A stretch of DNA of 64,000 nucleotides from JACVRW01 sp963812415 (GCA_963812415.1 CAWEVH010000022.1:62001-126000); one strand, 5' to 3'. Shown: positions 8,324 through 17,761, numbered from the stretch's first letter. Program-made: numbers and translations. The notes: generated by a model from the letters alone, not told the origin.

Positions 8324-9451
8324 CTACGCGGTGACCCCGGCGGCGTTCCGCGCGCCCTCGTGCACGATCTCCCCGTCGCGCGTGATGCAGGCGCCCGCGA
8401 TCACCTCGTCGTCGAAGTCGACGGCGAGCTCGCCGCCCTCGCCGGCCATCAGCTCGAGCAGCGACATCACGTTGCGCGCGTACAGCGCGGAGGCGTGGTC
8501 GGGCATCTGGGAGGCCAGGTTGAGCGGCCCCACCAGGGTCACGTCCTCCTTGACGACCGTCTCGCCGGGCTCGGTGAGCTCGCAGTTGCCGCCCGTCTCC
8601 GCCGCCAGGTCGACGATCACGGAGCCCGGCGACATGTTCTTCACCGCCTGCTCGGTCACGAGCAGCGGCGCCTTGCGACCGGGCACGGCGGCCGTCGCGA
8701 TCACGGCGTCGACCTTGCCGATCTCGACCGCGAGCAGGTCGCGCTGCTTCGCCTGCTCCTCGTCGGTCAGCTGGCGCGCGTAGCCGCCCGCCGCCTCGGC
8801 GTCCTCGAGCCCCATGTCGAGCTCGAGGAAGCGCGCTCCGAGCGACTCGATCTGCTCCTTCACCGCCGAGCGCACGTCGAACGCCTGCACCACCGCGCCG
8901 AGCCTGCGCGCGGTGGCGATCGCCTGCAGGCCCGCCACGCCGGCGCCGAGCACGAGCACCTTCGCGGGCCGCACCGTGCCGGCCGCCGTGGTCAGCATCG
9001 GGAAGAAGCGCGGCAGCCGCTGGGCCGCGATCAGCGCCGCCAGGTAGCCGGCCACGGTGGCCTGCGAGGAGAGCGCGTCCATCGACTGGGCGCGCGAGAT
9101 GCGCGGGATGGCCTCCATCGCGAACGACGTCACGCCCGCGTCCGCCAGGCCGCGCACGGTGTCCGACGCCGTGAGCGGCGCGAGAAAGCCGATCAGCACC
9201 GTGCCCCGCCCGAGCCGGCCGATCTCCTCGGCGCTGGGAGGCGCGACCTTGGCCACCACCTCGCCGGAGAACCCCTCGCCCAGGCTCGCGCCCGCCTCGG
9301 TATAGGCGTCGTCGGGATAGTGGGCTTCGGCGCCGGCGCCCGTCTCCACGGTCACCTCGACGCCCTTCTGGGCGAGCCGCTCCACCACCTCGGGCACCAG
9401 CGCCACGCGGCGCTCGCCCGACGCCGATTCCTTGGGTACTGAGACGTTCAT
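8324..9451 (-). CDS. pntAA: NAD(P) transhydrogenase subunit alpha part 1 (NAD-binding domain)
   Basis: 375 residues, soluble domain I. It shows the alanine dehydrogenase/PNT N-terminal domain (VPKESASGERRVALVPEVV), the Rossmann glycine motif VLVLGAGVAGLQAI near residue 167, and the conserved RSAVKEQIESLGARF segment. It binds NAD(H) and docks on the membrane subunits encoded downstream. This is the first gene of the three-gene operon, and it diverges from korA over 118 bp. The length is normal for the split form. Confidence 0.95.
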   Translation of the reverse strand: MNVSVPKESASGERRVALVPEVVERLAQKGVEVTVETGAGAEAHYPDDAYTEAGASLGEGFSGEVVAKVAPPSAEEIGRLGRGTVLIGFLAPLTASDTVRGLADAGVTSFAMEAIPRISRAQSMDALSSQATVAGYLAALIAAQRLPRFFPMLTTAAGTVRPAKVLVLGAGVAGLQAIATARRLGAVVQAFDVRSAVKEQIESLGARFLELDMGLEDAEAAGGYARQLTDEEQAKQRDLLAVEIGKVDAVIATAAVPGRKAPLLVTEQAVKNMSPGSVIVDLAAETGGNCELTEPGETVVKEDVTLVGPLNLASQMPDHASALYARNVMSLLELMAGEGGELAVDFDDEVIAGACITRDGEIVHEGARNAAGVTA

Positions 9452-9569
9452 AAGCCTGACAAGGGGGGTCGGGGGCGCGGCACTCTAGCCGAAGCCGGGG
9501 TCCTGGGGCGCCGCCCGGAGCTGCCACTACACTCGAACCGACGGTCTGCGCCGGCCGCGGACCGCCTCC

Positions 9570-11412
9570 ATGGCAGAGAAGACAGTCGAGAAGCTCGATC
9601 GCGTCGTCGTCCGGTTCGCCGGCGACTCGGGCGACGGGATGCAGCTCACCGGAAGCCGCTTCACCGACGCGACAGCGGTCGTCGGCAACGACCTCGCCAC
9701 GCTGCCCGACTTCCCCGCGGAGATCCGCGCGCCCGCGGGCACGCCGCACGGCGTGTCCGCCTTCCAGATCCACTTCGCCTCGCGCGACATCCTCACCCCG
9801 GGCGACCACCCGAACGTGCTCGTGGCGATGAACCCCGCCGCCCTGATCACCCAGCTCGCCGCCGTCGAGAAGGGCGGCACGGTGATCGTCAACGAGGACG
9901 GCTTCACCGATCACAACCTGCGCAAGGCGGGCTACCCGTCGAACCCGCTCGACGACGACACGCTCGACGACTTCCAGGTCTTCCGCGTGCCGATGACCTC
10001 GATGACCGTGCGCGCCACCGAGGACATCGAGGGCATCAGCTCGCGCGACGCGGCGCGCAGCAAGAACCTGTTCGCGCTCGGGCTCGTGTCCTGGATGTAC
10101 GGGCGCCCGACCACGCCGACCGTCGACTGGGTGGAGAAGAAGTTCGCGGACCGGCCCGAGATCAAGGCGGCCAACCTGGCCGCCTTCCGGGCGGGCTACA
10201 ACTTCGGCGAGACCGCCGAGCTGCTGGCGGTCCACTACGAGGTCGATCCCGCTCCGGCGCCGCCCGGCACCTACCGGAACGTGAACGGCACGCAGGCGCT
10301 GGCCTACGGGCTGATCGCCGCGAGCGTGCAGTCCGGCCTCCAGCTCTTCCTCGCGAGCTATCCGATCACCCCGGCGTCCGAGCTCCTGCACGCGCTCTCG
10401 CGCCACCAGCGCTTCGGCGTGCGCACGATCCAGGCCGAGGACGAGATCGCGGCCGCGAACATGGCGCTCGGAGCCGCGTTCTCGGGTCACCTCGGCGTCA
10501 CGGCCACGCAGCGGCCCGGGCATGGACCTCAAGGCCGAGACGATCGGCCTCGCGGTCGCGATGGAGCTGCCGCTCGTGGTCGTCGACTTCCAGCGCGCCG
10601 GCCCCTCGACCGGCATGCCGACCAAGACCGAGGCCGCCGACCTGCTGATGGCCCTCCACGGGCGCCACGGCGAGTCGCCGCTGCCGGTGATCGCCGCCTG
10701 CACGCCGGGCGACTGCTTCGACGCCGCGATCGAGGCCGCCCGCATCGCGGTCACCCACCGCACGCCGGTGATCCTGCTGGCCGACACCTTCCTGGCGAAC
10801 TCCTCCGAGCCCTGGCGGCTCCCCGACGTGAGCTCGCTGCCCGCGATCGACCCTGACTTCGCGACCGCGGCGAACGACGGCGACGCCTTCATGCCCTACC
10901 TGCGCGATGAGAACCTGGCGCGCCCCTGGGCGATTCCCGGCACGCCCGGGTTGCGGCACCGGATCGGCGGCCTCGAGAAGGAGGAGCGCACCGGCAACAT
11001 CTCCTACGAGCCCGCGAACCACGAGTACATGACGCGGCTGCGCGCCGAGCGCATCGCGCGTGTGGAGGTGCCCGACGTCGAGGTCGACGACCCCGATGGC
11101 GACGCCGCTCTGCTCGTGCTCGGCTGGGGCTCGAGCTACGGCGCGATCCAGGGAGCGGCGCGCCGCGTGCGGCGCGAGGACGGGCTCAAGGTCGCCACCG
11201 CGCACATCAGGCACCTGAACCCGATGCCGGGCAATCTCGGCGACGTGCTGCGCGCCTACGAGCGCGTGCTCGTGCCGGAGATGAACCTGGGACAGCTGGC
11301 GACGCTCCTGCGCGCCGAGCACCTGATCGACATCGAGAGCTACACGAAGGTCGACGGCCTGCCGATCCTCACGCGCGACGTGATGGAGCAGGTGCGGGAG
11401 CGGCTCGCGTGA
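9570..11412 (+). CDS. korA: 2-oxoglutarate:ferredoxin oxidoreductase alpha (fused gamma-alpha) subunit, frameshifted in this read
   Basis: About 613 residues after correction. The N-terminal gamma domain (VVRFAGDSGDGMQLTGSRF at about 11-29) is followed by the pyruvate-flavodoxin-type alpha domain (YPITPASELLHAL, IQAEDEIAAANMALGAAFSG, VVVDFQRAGPSTGMPTK) and the C-terminal transketolase-like domain. The frame breaks at about 10509. The read gives codons for TATQRPGHG where the family has TATSGPGMD, and removing one C restores it. The enzyme converts 2-oxoglutarate and CoA to succinyl-CoA with reduced ferredoxin. A four-base GTGA overlap couples it to korB. Confidence 0.9.
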
Positions 11413-12455
11413 GCGGCGACGGGCACAGCGACAACGGCGGTACGCCGCTGCCCGTGCTGACCAAGGCGGACTTCTCCTCGGACCAGGAGACGCGCTGGTG
11501 CCCGGGCTGCGGGGACTACGCGATCCTCGCGTCTGTCCAGGGCCTGATGCCGGAGCTCGGCGTGCCGCCGGACAAGATCGTGTTCGTCACGGGCATCGGC
11601 TGCGCCGGGCGCTTCGTCTACTACATGGACACCTATGGGATGCACGGCATCCACGGCCGGGCGCCCGCGCTCGCCACCGGGGTTGCCACCTCGCGGCCCG
11701 ACCTGTCGGTCTGGGTGGTGTCCGGGGATGGCGACGCCCTCTCGATCGGCGGCAACCACCTGATCCACGCGCTGCGCCGCAACGTGCCGCTCAAGATCCT
11801 GCTCTTCAACAACCAGATCTACGGCCTCACGAAGGGCCAGTACTCGCCCACGAGCGAGGAGGGCAAGGTCACCAAGTCCACGCCCTTCGGGTCCCAGGAT
11901 CACCCGTTCAACCCCGTGTCGCTGGCGCTCGGGGCCGAGGCGACCTTCGTGGCGCGGACCGTCGACACCGACAAGAAGCACCAGGCCGATGTGCTGCGCG
12001 CGGCGGCCGCCCACCGCGGGGCGGCGTTCGTCGAGATCTACCAGAACTGCAACGTCTTCAACGACGGCGCGTTCGACGCGGTGCGCGCCAAGGGCCAGAG
12101 GGAGCAGAACCAGATCCCGCTCGAGCACGGACAGCCAGTGCGCTTCGGGCTGGACGGCGAGCGCGGCGTGATGCGCGGCCCTGACGGCCGCCTGGAGCTG
12201 GTCGACGTCGCCGACGTCGGCGAGGACGCGCTCCTCGTGCACGACGCCGAGCGCTCGGACCCGAGCCTCGCGTTCGAGCTCGCCCAACTCGCGGCTCAGC
12301 CAACCGGTCCCACCCCGATCGGCGTCTTCCGCTCCGTCGAGCGTCCGATCTACGGCGAGCAGCTCCAGCAGGCGCTCGAGGAGTCGCGCGCCGGGGTGGG
12401 CAAGCAGCAGCTCGAGGAGCTGCTGCACTCGGGCGAGACCTGGTCGGTCGAGTAG
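11409..12455 (+). CDS. korB: 2-oxoglutarate:ferredoxin oxidoreductase beta subunit
   Basis: 348 residues with the thiamine-diphosphate fold. Visible features are the Fe-S Cys pair in RWCPGCGDYAI near residue 30, a third Cys in GIGCAGRF, and the TPP/Mg motif GDGDALSIGGNHLIHALRRN followed by NNQIYGLTKGQYSPTS. The GTG start overlaps the korA stop. The C-terminal 70 residues are longer and more variable than the core. With korA it gives a ferredoxin-linked TCA step. No ferredoxin gene is adjacent, and the transhydrogenase operon lies divergently next door. Confidence 0.93.
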   Translation: MSGDGHSDNGGTPLPVLTKADFSSDQETRWCPGCGDYAILASVQGLMPELGVPPDKIVFVTGIGCAGRFVYYMDTYGMHGIHGRAPALATGVATSRPDLSVWVVSGDGDALSIGGNHLIHALRRNVPLKILLFNNQIYGLTKGQYSPTSEEGKVTKSTPFGSQDHPFNPVSLALGAEATFVARTVDTDKKHQADVLRAAAAHRGAAFVEIYQNCNVFNDGAFDAVRAKGQREQNQIPLEHGQPVRFGLDGERGVMRGPDGRLELVDVADVGEDALLVHDAERSDPSLAFELAQLAAQPTGPTPIGVFRSVERPIYGEQLQQALEESRAGVGKQQLEELLHSGETWSVE

Positions 12456-12504
12456 GGCCTGGGTCGCGACCGACCGCGCCACGACCGGGAGGCCGGCCCG
12501 GCGG

Positions 12505-12900
12505 TCAGTCCCCCGCGAGCGTCGAGGGGTCGGCGGGCACGTCCACGGCGAGCTCCCTGAGCGCATCGAGTGGAACGATCTCGAGCGCCAGCTCGTTGGT
12601 CGCCGCCAGCACCACGTAGGCGGCCGCGCCGTCCTCGTAGGCGCGCAGCCAGTTCACGGCGGTCACGCACCAGCGGTCGCCGGGCACCAGGCCGGGGAAG
12701 CGGAACTGCGGCAGCGGCGTGGTCAGGTCGTTCCCGATCGAGCGCTGGTGGTCGAGGAACTCCTGGGTCACGACGGCACAGATCGTGTGACTGCCGAGAT
12801 CTTCGGCGGCCGTGTTGCAGCAGCCGTCGCGGAAGAAGCCGGTCAGGGGGTCGGTGCCGCAGGTCGAGAGCTCGCCACCCAACACGTTCCGCGCTGTCAC
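12505..12900 (-). CDS. DUF2237 family protein
   Basis: 131 residues with the family's hallmark ARNVLGGELSTCGTDPLTGF start, RDGCCNTAAEDLGSHTIC and PGDRWC. The conserved cysteines and Arg/His residues suggest a metal- or nucleotide-binding fold, but the function is unknown. I chose GTG 12900 because the family typically starts one to five residues before RNVLGG. GTG 12921 is also in frame. It is convergent with korB and divergent from the secreted protein at 12943. Confidence 0.85.
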   Translation of the reverse strand: MTARNVLGGELSTCGTDPLTGFFRDGCCNTAAEDLGSHTICAVVTQEFLDHQRSIGNDLTTPLPQFRFPGLVPGDRWCVTAVNWLRAYEDGAAAYVVLAATNELALEIVPLDALRELAVDVPADPSTLAGD

Positions 12901-12942
12901 GGTGGCAGTATCCCGTAGCACGAGATCGGGTACGTTGCGCGC

Positions 12943-13530
12943 ATGTCCAGATCGCTCCCCGCCGCCGTCCTCGCCCGTCCCGCTCGTCTGGCGCTCGCGG
13001 CCGCTCTGGCGCTCGCGGCCGCTCTGGCGCTCGCGGCTCCGGCCGACGCTCGCTCGTTCGTGATCAGGGCGACCGGAAGCACCACCGGCTTGGGGGAGGT
13101 CCAGGCGATCGGCGACTTCAAGCCCGCCACGGGCCCGCGCCTCGGCGCGGCGCTGCGCGCCTTCGGGCCGTCCACGAGCAGGCGTGGGGGCGGCGAGATC
13201 TGCCGCGTGCGCTGGGCGAACCTCGGCGTGTTCGGGATCTTCCAGAACTTCGGCGGCACCGACTCGTGCCGGCCGCGGGGCGGCCGGGCCCAGAAGGTCG
13301 TGGTGAGCGGCGACCGGCCCTGGCGGACCTTCAGGGGCCTGCGGCTGGGCGACGGGATCGCACGGATCAACCGCCTGCATCCGGAGGCGCGCCGGACGCC
13401 GCGCGGCTTCCGGCTCGTGGAGGGCGTGCTCCCGTTCGGCACGCCGGTGCGCTACGCGGTGCTGGGCGCCCGGATCGCGAACGGGCGCGTGAGCGCGTTC
13501 ACGATCTTCGTCGGGGCGGCGGGGGATTAG
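12943..13530 (+). CDS. Secreted hypothetical protein
   Basis: 195 residues. A long Ala/Leu signal peptide (about 1-37, ending PADARS) contains a six-residue repeat encoded by an 18-bp tandem repeat. The mature part is beta-rich, with two Cys (GGEICRVRW, GGTDSCRPR) that may pair. No known domain is recognised. The fold looks like a small secreted beta domain. Its stop overlaps the GNAT gene's stop. Confidence 0.7.
   Translation: MSRSLPAAVLARPARLALAAALALAAALALAAPADARSFVIRATGSTTGLGEVQAIGDFKPATGPRLGAALRAFGPSTSRRGGGEICRVRWANLGVFGIFQNFGGTDSCRPRGGRAQKVVVSGDRPWRTFRGLRLGDGIARINRLHPEARRTPRGFRLVEGVLPFGTPVRYAVLGARIANGRVSAFTIFVGAAGD
12984..13037 (+). repeat. 18-bp tandem repeat within a signal peptide
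   Basis: About three copies of an 18-bp unit (TCTGGCGCTCGCGGCCGC-like) encode successive LALAAA blocks in the hydrophobic core of the signal peptide at 12943. Copy-number change would lengthen the core without changing frame. Confidence 0.6.
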
Positions 13531-14084
13531 GCCGCAAGCTCGAGGACCACTTCGGACACACCGGCGCCCGCGTGGTGCTCGTCGAGGTGGCTGGTGAGCT
13601 TCTTCATCAGCCGGTGAGCGGGCACGTTGTCCGCCGCCATGGTCGCCGTGAAGCGGCGAATGCCGAGAAAGCGTGCCCTGGCGGCCAGGAGCGCGGCGAG
13701 CTGCGAGCCGACGCCGCGGCGCTGCCAGTCGTCCGCGACGACGATCGCCACCTCGGCGGCGGCGGGGTCGTCATGGAGGCGGACGAAGCGTCCGACCGCG
13801 ATCAGGCGGCGCGCTGGATCGGTCGGACTTTCGACCACCAGTGCCACATGATCGCGGCCGTTCACCTCGGTGAGATACCGCAGCTCCGCCCGGCTGAAGC
13901 TGCGCTTGGGTGTGAGGAAGCGCCGCTGCACGCTCTCGTCCGAGAGCTGCCGCAGCCCCATCTCCAGCATGCGCTTGTCGTCGGCGCGGATCGACCGGAT
14001 CAGGATCGGGGCTCCGTCTGGAAGGCGCTTGAGCACTCCTGAAGGGTTGCTAGCGGGGGTCCGGGCTTGTGTGAAGTGCGTCAC
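13527..14084 (-). CDS. GNAT family N-acetyltransferase
   Basis: 185 residues. The GNAT core is visible: AEVAIVVADDWQRRGVGSQLAALLAARAR near residues 110-138 contains the RRGVGS acetyl-CoA pyrophosphate loop, and FTATMAADNVPAHRLMKKL is motif B. The N-terminal part (ILIRSIRADD, LSDESVQRRFLTPK) resembles acetyltransferases found as a C-terminal domain of protein acetylases. GTG 14084 is chosen because it overlaps the corrected stop of the DUF1152 gene as GTGA. The frame also runs on upstream in this read, but that is caused by the indel at 14212. Substrate unknown. Confidence 0.8.
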   Translation of the reverse strand: MTHFTQARTPASNPSGVLKRLPDGAPILIRSIRADDKRMLEMGLRQLSDESVQRRFLTPKRSFSRAELRYLTEVNGRDHVALVVESPTDPARRLIAVGRFVRLHDDPAAAEVAIVVADDWQRRGVGSQLAALLAARARFLGIRRFTATMAADNVPAHRLMKKLTSHLDEHHAGAGVSEVVLELAA

Positions 14085-15062
14085 GCTCGCGTCGTGCGCG
14101 AGGGACCGGGCTCGGCCCGGGCCGGAGCGTCCCGTTCGTAGTCGAGCTCCGTACGGGCTACGCCGAGCGAGTGCAGTAGCTCGTTTGCGTGCTCGAGGTC
14201 GCGGGCGCTCGCCGACGGCCGCGGCGAGCCGGGCCGCCGAGCCCAGCGCCGCCTCCGGATCGAGGAAGAAGGTGAGCGCTCCGAGCGGCGACAGCTCGAC
14301 GGTGCGCCGCCCGCGCCGGATGGTGGCGCTGCCCGTCTCGCCGCGGAAGCAGCGCAGCGCCTGCGCGCTTGCCTCGGTGGGCACGGCGGCCACGGCCTCG
14401 TCGAGGCGGGCGACGACCGCGGGGGTCAGCCCGCGCGCTCCGGCCAGGCCGCCTGCGGCGGCCACCTCCGCGATCCGCTCGAGCACCTCCGCCGTGGTGA
14501 GCTCGCCGTCGCAGCCGATCCCGAAGATCGCCGCGAGCACGGGCGGCTGCGCCCGGGCTGCCAGCCGCGCCGCGGCTGCCATCAGCACGGCGTCGCAGAG
14601 CGGGCTGGCGAGGCCGGGCTCGTCGCCGTGGGCGAGCGCGTCGCCGCCCACGTCGAGGAACACGAGCAGGTCACACCCGAGCCCGGCGACCGCCGCCGCG
14701 AGCCCGTCCGCGATCGCGGCCGGACCGAGCGTGGCGTCCACCAGCACGCACTCCTCGCCGAGCAGCGCGGCCATCCTCGACTCGGCGAACAGCACGCCGC
14801 TCTCGCGGACGCGTGTCGCGCCGCTCGCAGCGAGCACGCCGGGTGCGAGCTCGCGCGCGCCCTCGATCTCGGCGGCCGCCCGCGGGCCGGGGCGGGGGTC
14901 GATCGGGCGCCGCTCCCAGCTCACGCCGCCCACCACGGGCGCCGCGCCGCGCAGGCGGCAGGCCTCGGCCGTGGCCAGGGCGCCAACCACGTCGCCGCCC
15001 CCGCCGATGCCGAGCACGAGCGGGCGGCGCGCGGCGTCGAGCAGCCGGTCGGCGTCGGTCAT
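14081..15062 (-). CDS. DUF1152 family protein, frameshifted near its C-terminus in this read
   Basis: About 326 residues after correction. It starts at ATG 15062, overlapping the aldolase stop as ATGA. The start RPLVLGIGGGGDVVGALATA is a nucleotide-binding-like glycine loop. LVFLDVGGDALAHGDEPGLASPLCDAVL is the typical family core. Near 14212 one surplus base diverts the frame. Removing it gives SARDLEHANELLHSLGV and a TELDYE end. The corrected stop at 14081 overlaps the GNAT start. The last codons lie in a family B repeat. Function is unknown. Its position behind mtnA and the aldolase suggests a role in methylthioribose metabolism. Confidence 0.8.
14094..14129. repeat. Family B hairpin repeat, copy 1
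   Basis: 36 bp that match the two copies at 41439 and 41486 at 34 positions. The core CCGGGCTCGGCCCGG can fold into a six-base-pair GC stem. This copy lies inside the 3' end of the corrected DUF1152 gene, just before the GNAT start. Confidence 0.75.
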
Positions 15063-15619
15063 CCGCCCCGGCGCAGGAGCCAGGCGAGCTGCGCCTGGCG
15101 CTCGACCACCGCCGCGACCTCGAGCGCGCGCGCCGGTGAGCCGCCGAGCGCGAGCACACCGTGACGGCTCATCAGCACGGCGGAGCGCTCGCCGAGCGCC
15201 TCCACGCAGGCGTCCGCGAGCTCCTGGCCTCCGCTCTCGGCGAAGGCGGCCGTGCGCACGGCGCCGCCCGCGGCGTCCTCGAGCTCCTCGGTCCCGGTGT
15301 CGAGCGGCTCGCCGCTGAAGCTCCACGCGGTCGCGTGGACGGAATGGGTGTGTACGAGCGCTCCCGCGTCCGGGCGCGCCGCGTACACCGCCAGGTGGAC
15401 GCGCCGCTCGCTCGAGGGCTCTCTGCTGCCGGCGAGCACCTCGCCCGCGGGCGAGAGCGCCACGAGGTCGTCCGCGGTGAGCTCGGGATAGGGCAGGCCC
15501 GCCGGGGTGATCAGGATCGAGTCGCCGTCGCGTGCGCTCAGGTTGCCCGAGCTGCCGGCCACGAGGCCGAGCTCGCGCATCGCCTGGGCGGCGGCCACCA
15601 GCTCAGCCCGCAGCGACAC
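15059..15619 (-). CDS. Class II aldolase/adducin family protein, probable methylthioribulose-1-phosphate aldolase or dehydratase
   Basis: 186 residues, a single class II aldolase domain. The zinc ligands are visible in LVHTHSVHATAW near residue 89 and in SRHGVLALG near 149. GSSGNLSAR near residue 22 is the phosphate-binding loop. It overlaps mtnA by 17 bp and the DUF1152 gene by 4 bp. Directly after MtnA, such a protein could be MtnB (dehydratase) or the aldolase of the DHAP shunt, which splits methylthioribulose-1-phosphate. Sequence alone does not separate the two. No mtnC, mtnD or mtnK is in the window. Confidence 0.82.
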   Translation of the reverse strand: MSLRAELVAAAQAMRELGLVAGSSGNLSARDGDSILITPAGLPYPELTADDLVALSPAGEVLAGSREPSSERRVHLAVYAARPDAGALVHTHSVHATAWSFSGEPLDTGTEELEDAAGGAVRTAAFAESGGQELADACVEALGERSAVLMSRHGVLALGGSPARALEVAAVVERQAQLAWLLRRGG

Positions 15620-16550
15620 CGCGGATCGCCTCGTCGAAGGGCGGCTCGAGCACGCCCGCCTCGGTGAAGATGGCGCTCACGAGCTGGGCGGGGGTCACGT
15701 CGAAGGCGGGGTTGAAGGCCTCGGCCCAGCCCACCACCTCGGCCGGGTCGCGCTCCTCGATCGGGATGTCGGCACCGCTCGCCGTGGCGGGGTCGATCGT
15801 CGAGACCGGGGCGGCGACGTAGAACGGCACGTCGTGCCGATCGGCCAGCACCGCCAGCGGGTAGGTCCCGATCTTGTTCGCCACGTCGCCGTTGGCGGCG
15901 ATGCGGTCCGCTCCCACCACCACGCGGTCGACCAGCCCGCGGGCCATCAGCGAGCCGGCGCTCGCGTCGGCGATCACGCGGTGGGGGATGCCCGCGCGGT
16001 CGAGCTCCCAGGCGGTCAGGCGCGAGCCCTGGAGCAGCGGCCGCGTCTCGTCGACCCACACGCTCGCGAGGCAGCCCCGCTCCCAGGCGGCGCGCAGCAC
16101 GCCGACGCCCGTGCCGTAGCCCGCCGTGGCGAGCGGGCCGGTGTTGCAGTGGGTGAGCGCGCGGTCGCCCTCCCTGAAGCGCTCGGCGCCGAGCTCGGCC
16201 AGACGCCGGTCCGCCCGCTCCTGCCCGGCGTGCAGCTCGCGCGCGGTCGCGAGCGGATCCGTCGCCGCGAGCGAGCGCTCGATCGCCCAGGCCAGGTTCA
16301 CGGCCGTCGGCCGGGTGGCGCGCAGGAGCGCGCCCGCCGCCTCGCGATCGTCGGCGAGCGCGAGCCCGTAGGCCGCGGCCACGCCGATCGCCGGTGCGCC
16401 GCGTACGGCGAGCGTGCGGATGCAGTCGGCCACCTGCTCGGGCGTCTCGCAGGCGATCCAGCGCTCCTCGCCCGGCAGCGCCCGCTGGTCGAGCACGTGC
16501 AGCGCGCCGTGCTCGAAGCGGAGCGGCTGGATGTCGGCGTCGCTGCTCAC
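15603..16550 (-). CDS. mtnA: S-methyl-5-thioribose-1-phosphate isomerase
   Basis: 315 residues, an eIF-2B-like fold. Diagnostic segments are TLAVRGAPAIGVAAAYGL near residue 47, LTHCNTGPLATAGYGT near 133 (catalytic Cys), VDETRPLLQGSRLTAWEL near 167, VVVGADRIAANGDVANKIGTY near 211 (catalytic Asp) and a final NPAFDVTPAQLVSAIFTE. It isomerises methylthioribose-1-phosphate to the ribulose form in methionine salvage or the DHAP shunt. GTG 16550 is the start. It leads the coupled operon mtnA - aldolase - DUF1152 - GNAT. Confidence 0.93.
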   Translation of the reverse strand: MSSDADIQPLRFEHGALHVLDQRALPGEERWIACETPEQVADCIRTLAVRGAPAIGVAAAYGLALADDREAAGALLRATRPTAVNLAWAIERSLAATDPLATARELHAGQERADRRLAELGAERFREGDRALTHCNTGPLATAGYGTGVGVLRAAWERGCLASVWVDETRPLLQGSRLTAWELDRAGIPHRVIADASAGSLMARGLVDRVVVGADRIAANGDVANKIGTYPLAVLADRHDVPFYVAAPVSTIDPATASGADIPIEERDPAEVVGWAEAFNPAFDVTPAQLVSAIFTEAGVLEPPFDEAIRGVAAG

Positions 16551-16610
16551 CGCGCCGGACGGTACTTACACTCACGGGCGGCGTACCGCTCGGCTGGGTT
16601 GTCGCTCCTC

Positions 16611-17160
16611 ATGGCTGCGATGGCGCTCGCGTGGATGGCGGCGCCGGTCGCGAGGGCGGGGGAGGGCACCGGCAGCTCGCTCAGGTCGTGCTGGCCCTCG
16701 GGGACGAGGACCGTGGACGCCGGGATCGGCGGCCGGCCGTATCTTCTTCAGGCCCACGAGCGACGCCGACCGCGTCTACCTGGGCAGTCACCGGACCGGG
16801 CGCCGCACCCCGATCGGCTGGAATCTGCTCTTTCGATGCCGAGGAGGTCGTGTCGACGCGCTTCGCGCGCCGCTGGTGGCGATCGCGACGGTGAATGCCA
16901 ATCCCGGTGGGAGCTTCTCCTCGATCTGGGTTCGGCGCGTCCGCGACGGCCGTCCGCTCGCGCGGCTCGGCGCCGCTCCGGACGCCCCGCCGGTCGGGGT
17001 GGGGCGCTCCGATCCGGACCAACGTCAGCGACCTGGTGATGCGCGGCGACGGCGCCGTCGCCTGGATCGTCGAGGTCAGGGAGGAGGGGACGGCCGCGCC
17101 GGTCTACGAGCTGCGCGGCGCCGGGTTGCGCCATCGGCCCGTCAGACCAGAGACCAGGGG
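16611..17160 (+). pseudogene. Secreted hypothetical protein, two frame breaks and no clear end
   Basis: The piece starts with a signal peptide (MAAMALAWMAAPVARAGEGT). The coding sense then moves frame near 16735 (to GRIFFRPTSDADRVYLGSH and VAIATVNANPGGSFSSIWV) and again near 17003 (to PIRTNVSDLVMRGDGAVAW). Both breaks can be repaired by deleting one base; the second lies in a GGGG run. After about 17150 no sensible end is seen. The opposite-strand gene at 17142 begins to overlap, so the 3' end may be lost. It could be a propeller-like secreted protein. No family is assigned. Confidence 0.5.
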
Positions 17161-17375
17161 TCGCAGCCATACGCCAAGGCGTTGGCATAAAACGACCCTG
17201 CGCTCCCCTCATCTCCCCCAGCGTTGGCGATGGCGATCTGCGACTTCGCGATCGCGCACACGGTGTCATGGCTCAGCGGCATATACGCGTGTGCTTCGTC
17301 GGTGCCGGGTGAGGCGAGGGCGAAGCCCAGAGCAAGGGCGGGGACGGCCAGCAGTGCGAAGAATCGCCGCGTCAT
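17142..17375 (-). CDS. Small secreted protein
   Basis: 77 residues. ATG 17375 is preceded by a good ribosome site (AGGAGA). The signal peptide is about residues 1-30 (RRFFALLAVPALALGFALA, ending DEAHAY). The mature part is about 47 residues, with two Cys (TVCAIAK and YGCDPW) that could form a disulfide. It resembles short secreted actinobacterial proteins of unknown role. The start and leader are convincing; the function is not known. Confidence 0.6.
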   Translation of the reverse strand: MTRRFFALLAVPALALGFALASPGTDEAHAYMPLSHDTVCAIAKSQIAIANAGGDEGSAGSFYANALAYGCDPWSLV

Positions 17376-17761
17376 GGTTTTCTCCTGGGTGGATTGACGC
17401 CTTGTACTGCGGCGGATGTTCGTTCGCGGATCACCGTTGTCATCCGCACTTTCGATCTCCCCGCTGCTCCTGCTTTGCATGGATACGAGCAGTCAGTGCG
17501 CCAGTGCTCCCCTTCCACGGATGCAGCAGCGAGGCGGAGGCCGACCCGCACGCCAGGGACGGTCGCTGCTCGTCCCGAGCGACCGCCTGGCCGGAACAGC
17601 TGGGGACGCCCGCATCCCTGAGAGAGCGGGCGCGGAGTCCCGTAAGGGGATCCCTTACATACACGGCCTGTGATCCGGCAGGGGTATCACGATCGCCTCG
17701 GAACACAGCACCACGAGATCCTTGGACGGCCCGGAGTCCGCGCGGATCCGAGCTCGGCCAC
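17376..17761. other. Intergenic stretch with a perfect inverted repeat
   Basis: No convincing gene in 386 bp. At 17642-17658 there is a perfect 7+7 inverted repeat (GTAAGGG GAT CCCTTAC), about 100 bp beyond the stop of the DHFR-like gene on its downstream side. It could be a terminator without a T-tract or a protein site. The local GC is somewhat lower than in flanking genes. Confidence 0.4.

Noticed and set aside
8025..10892. A 955-residue minus-strand open frame
   Set aside because: It is the antisense shadow of pntAA and korA; only the last 98 residues (pntAB) are real.
9570..11412. Programmed +1 frameshift in korA
   Set aside because: There is no slippery site, and ten other breaks of the same type occur in unrelated genes, so an assembly error is the simpler explanation.
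13527..15326. A single 599-residue open frame spanning DUF1152 and the GNAT domain, apparently a fusion protein
   Set aside because: The joining segment is out-of-frame DUF1152 sequence. Removing one base at about 14212 restores the normal DUF1152 end and a stop that overlaps the GNAT start, so they are two coupled genes.
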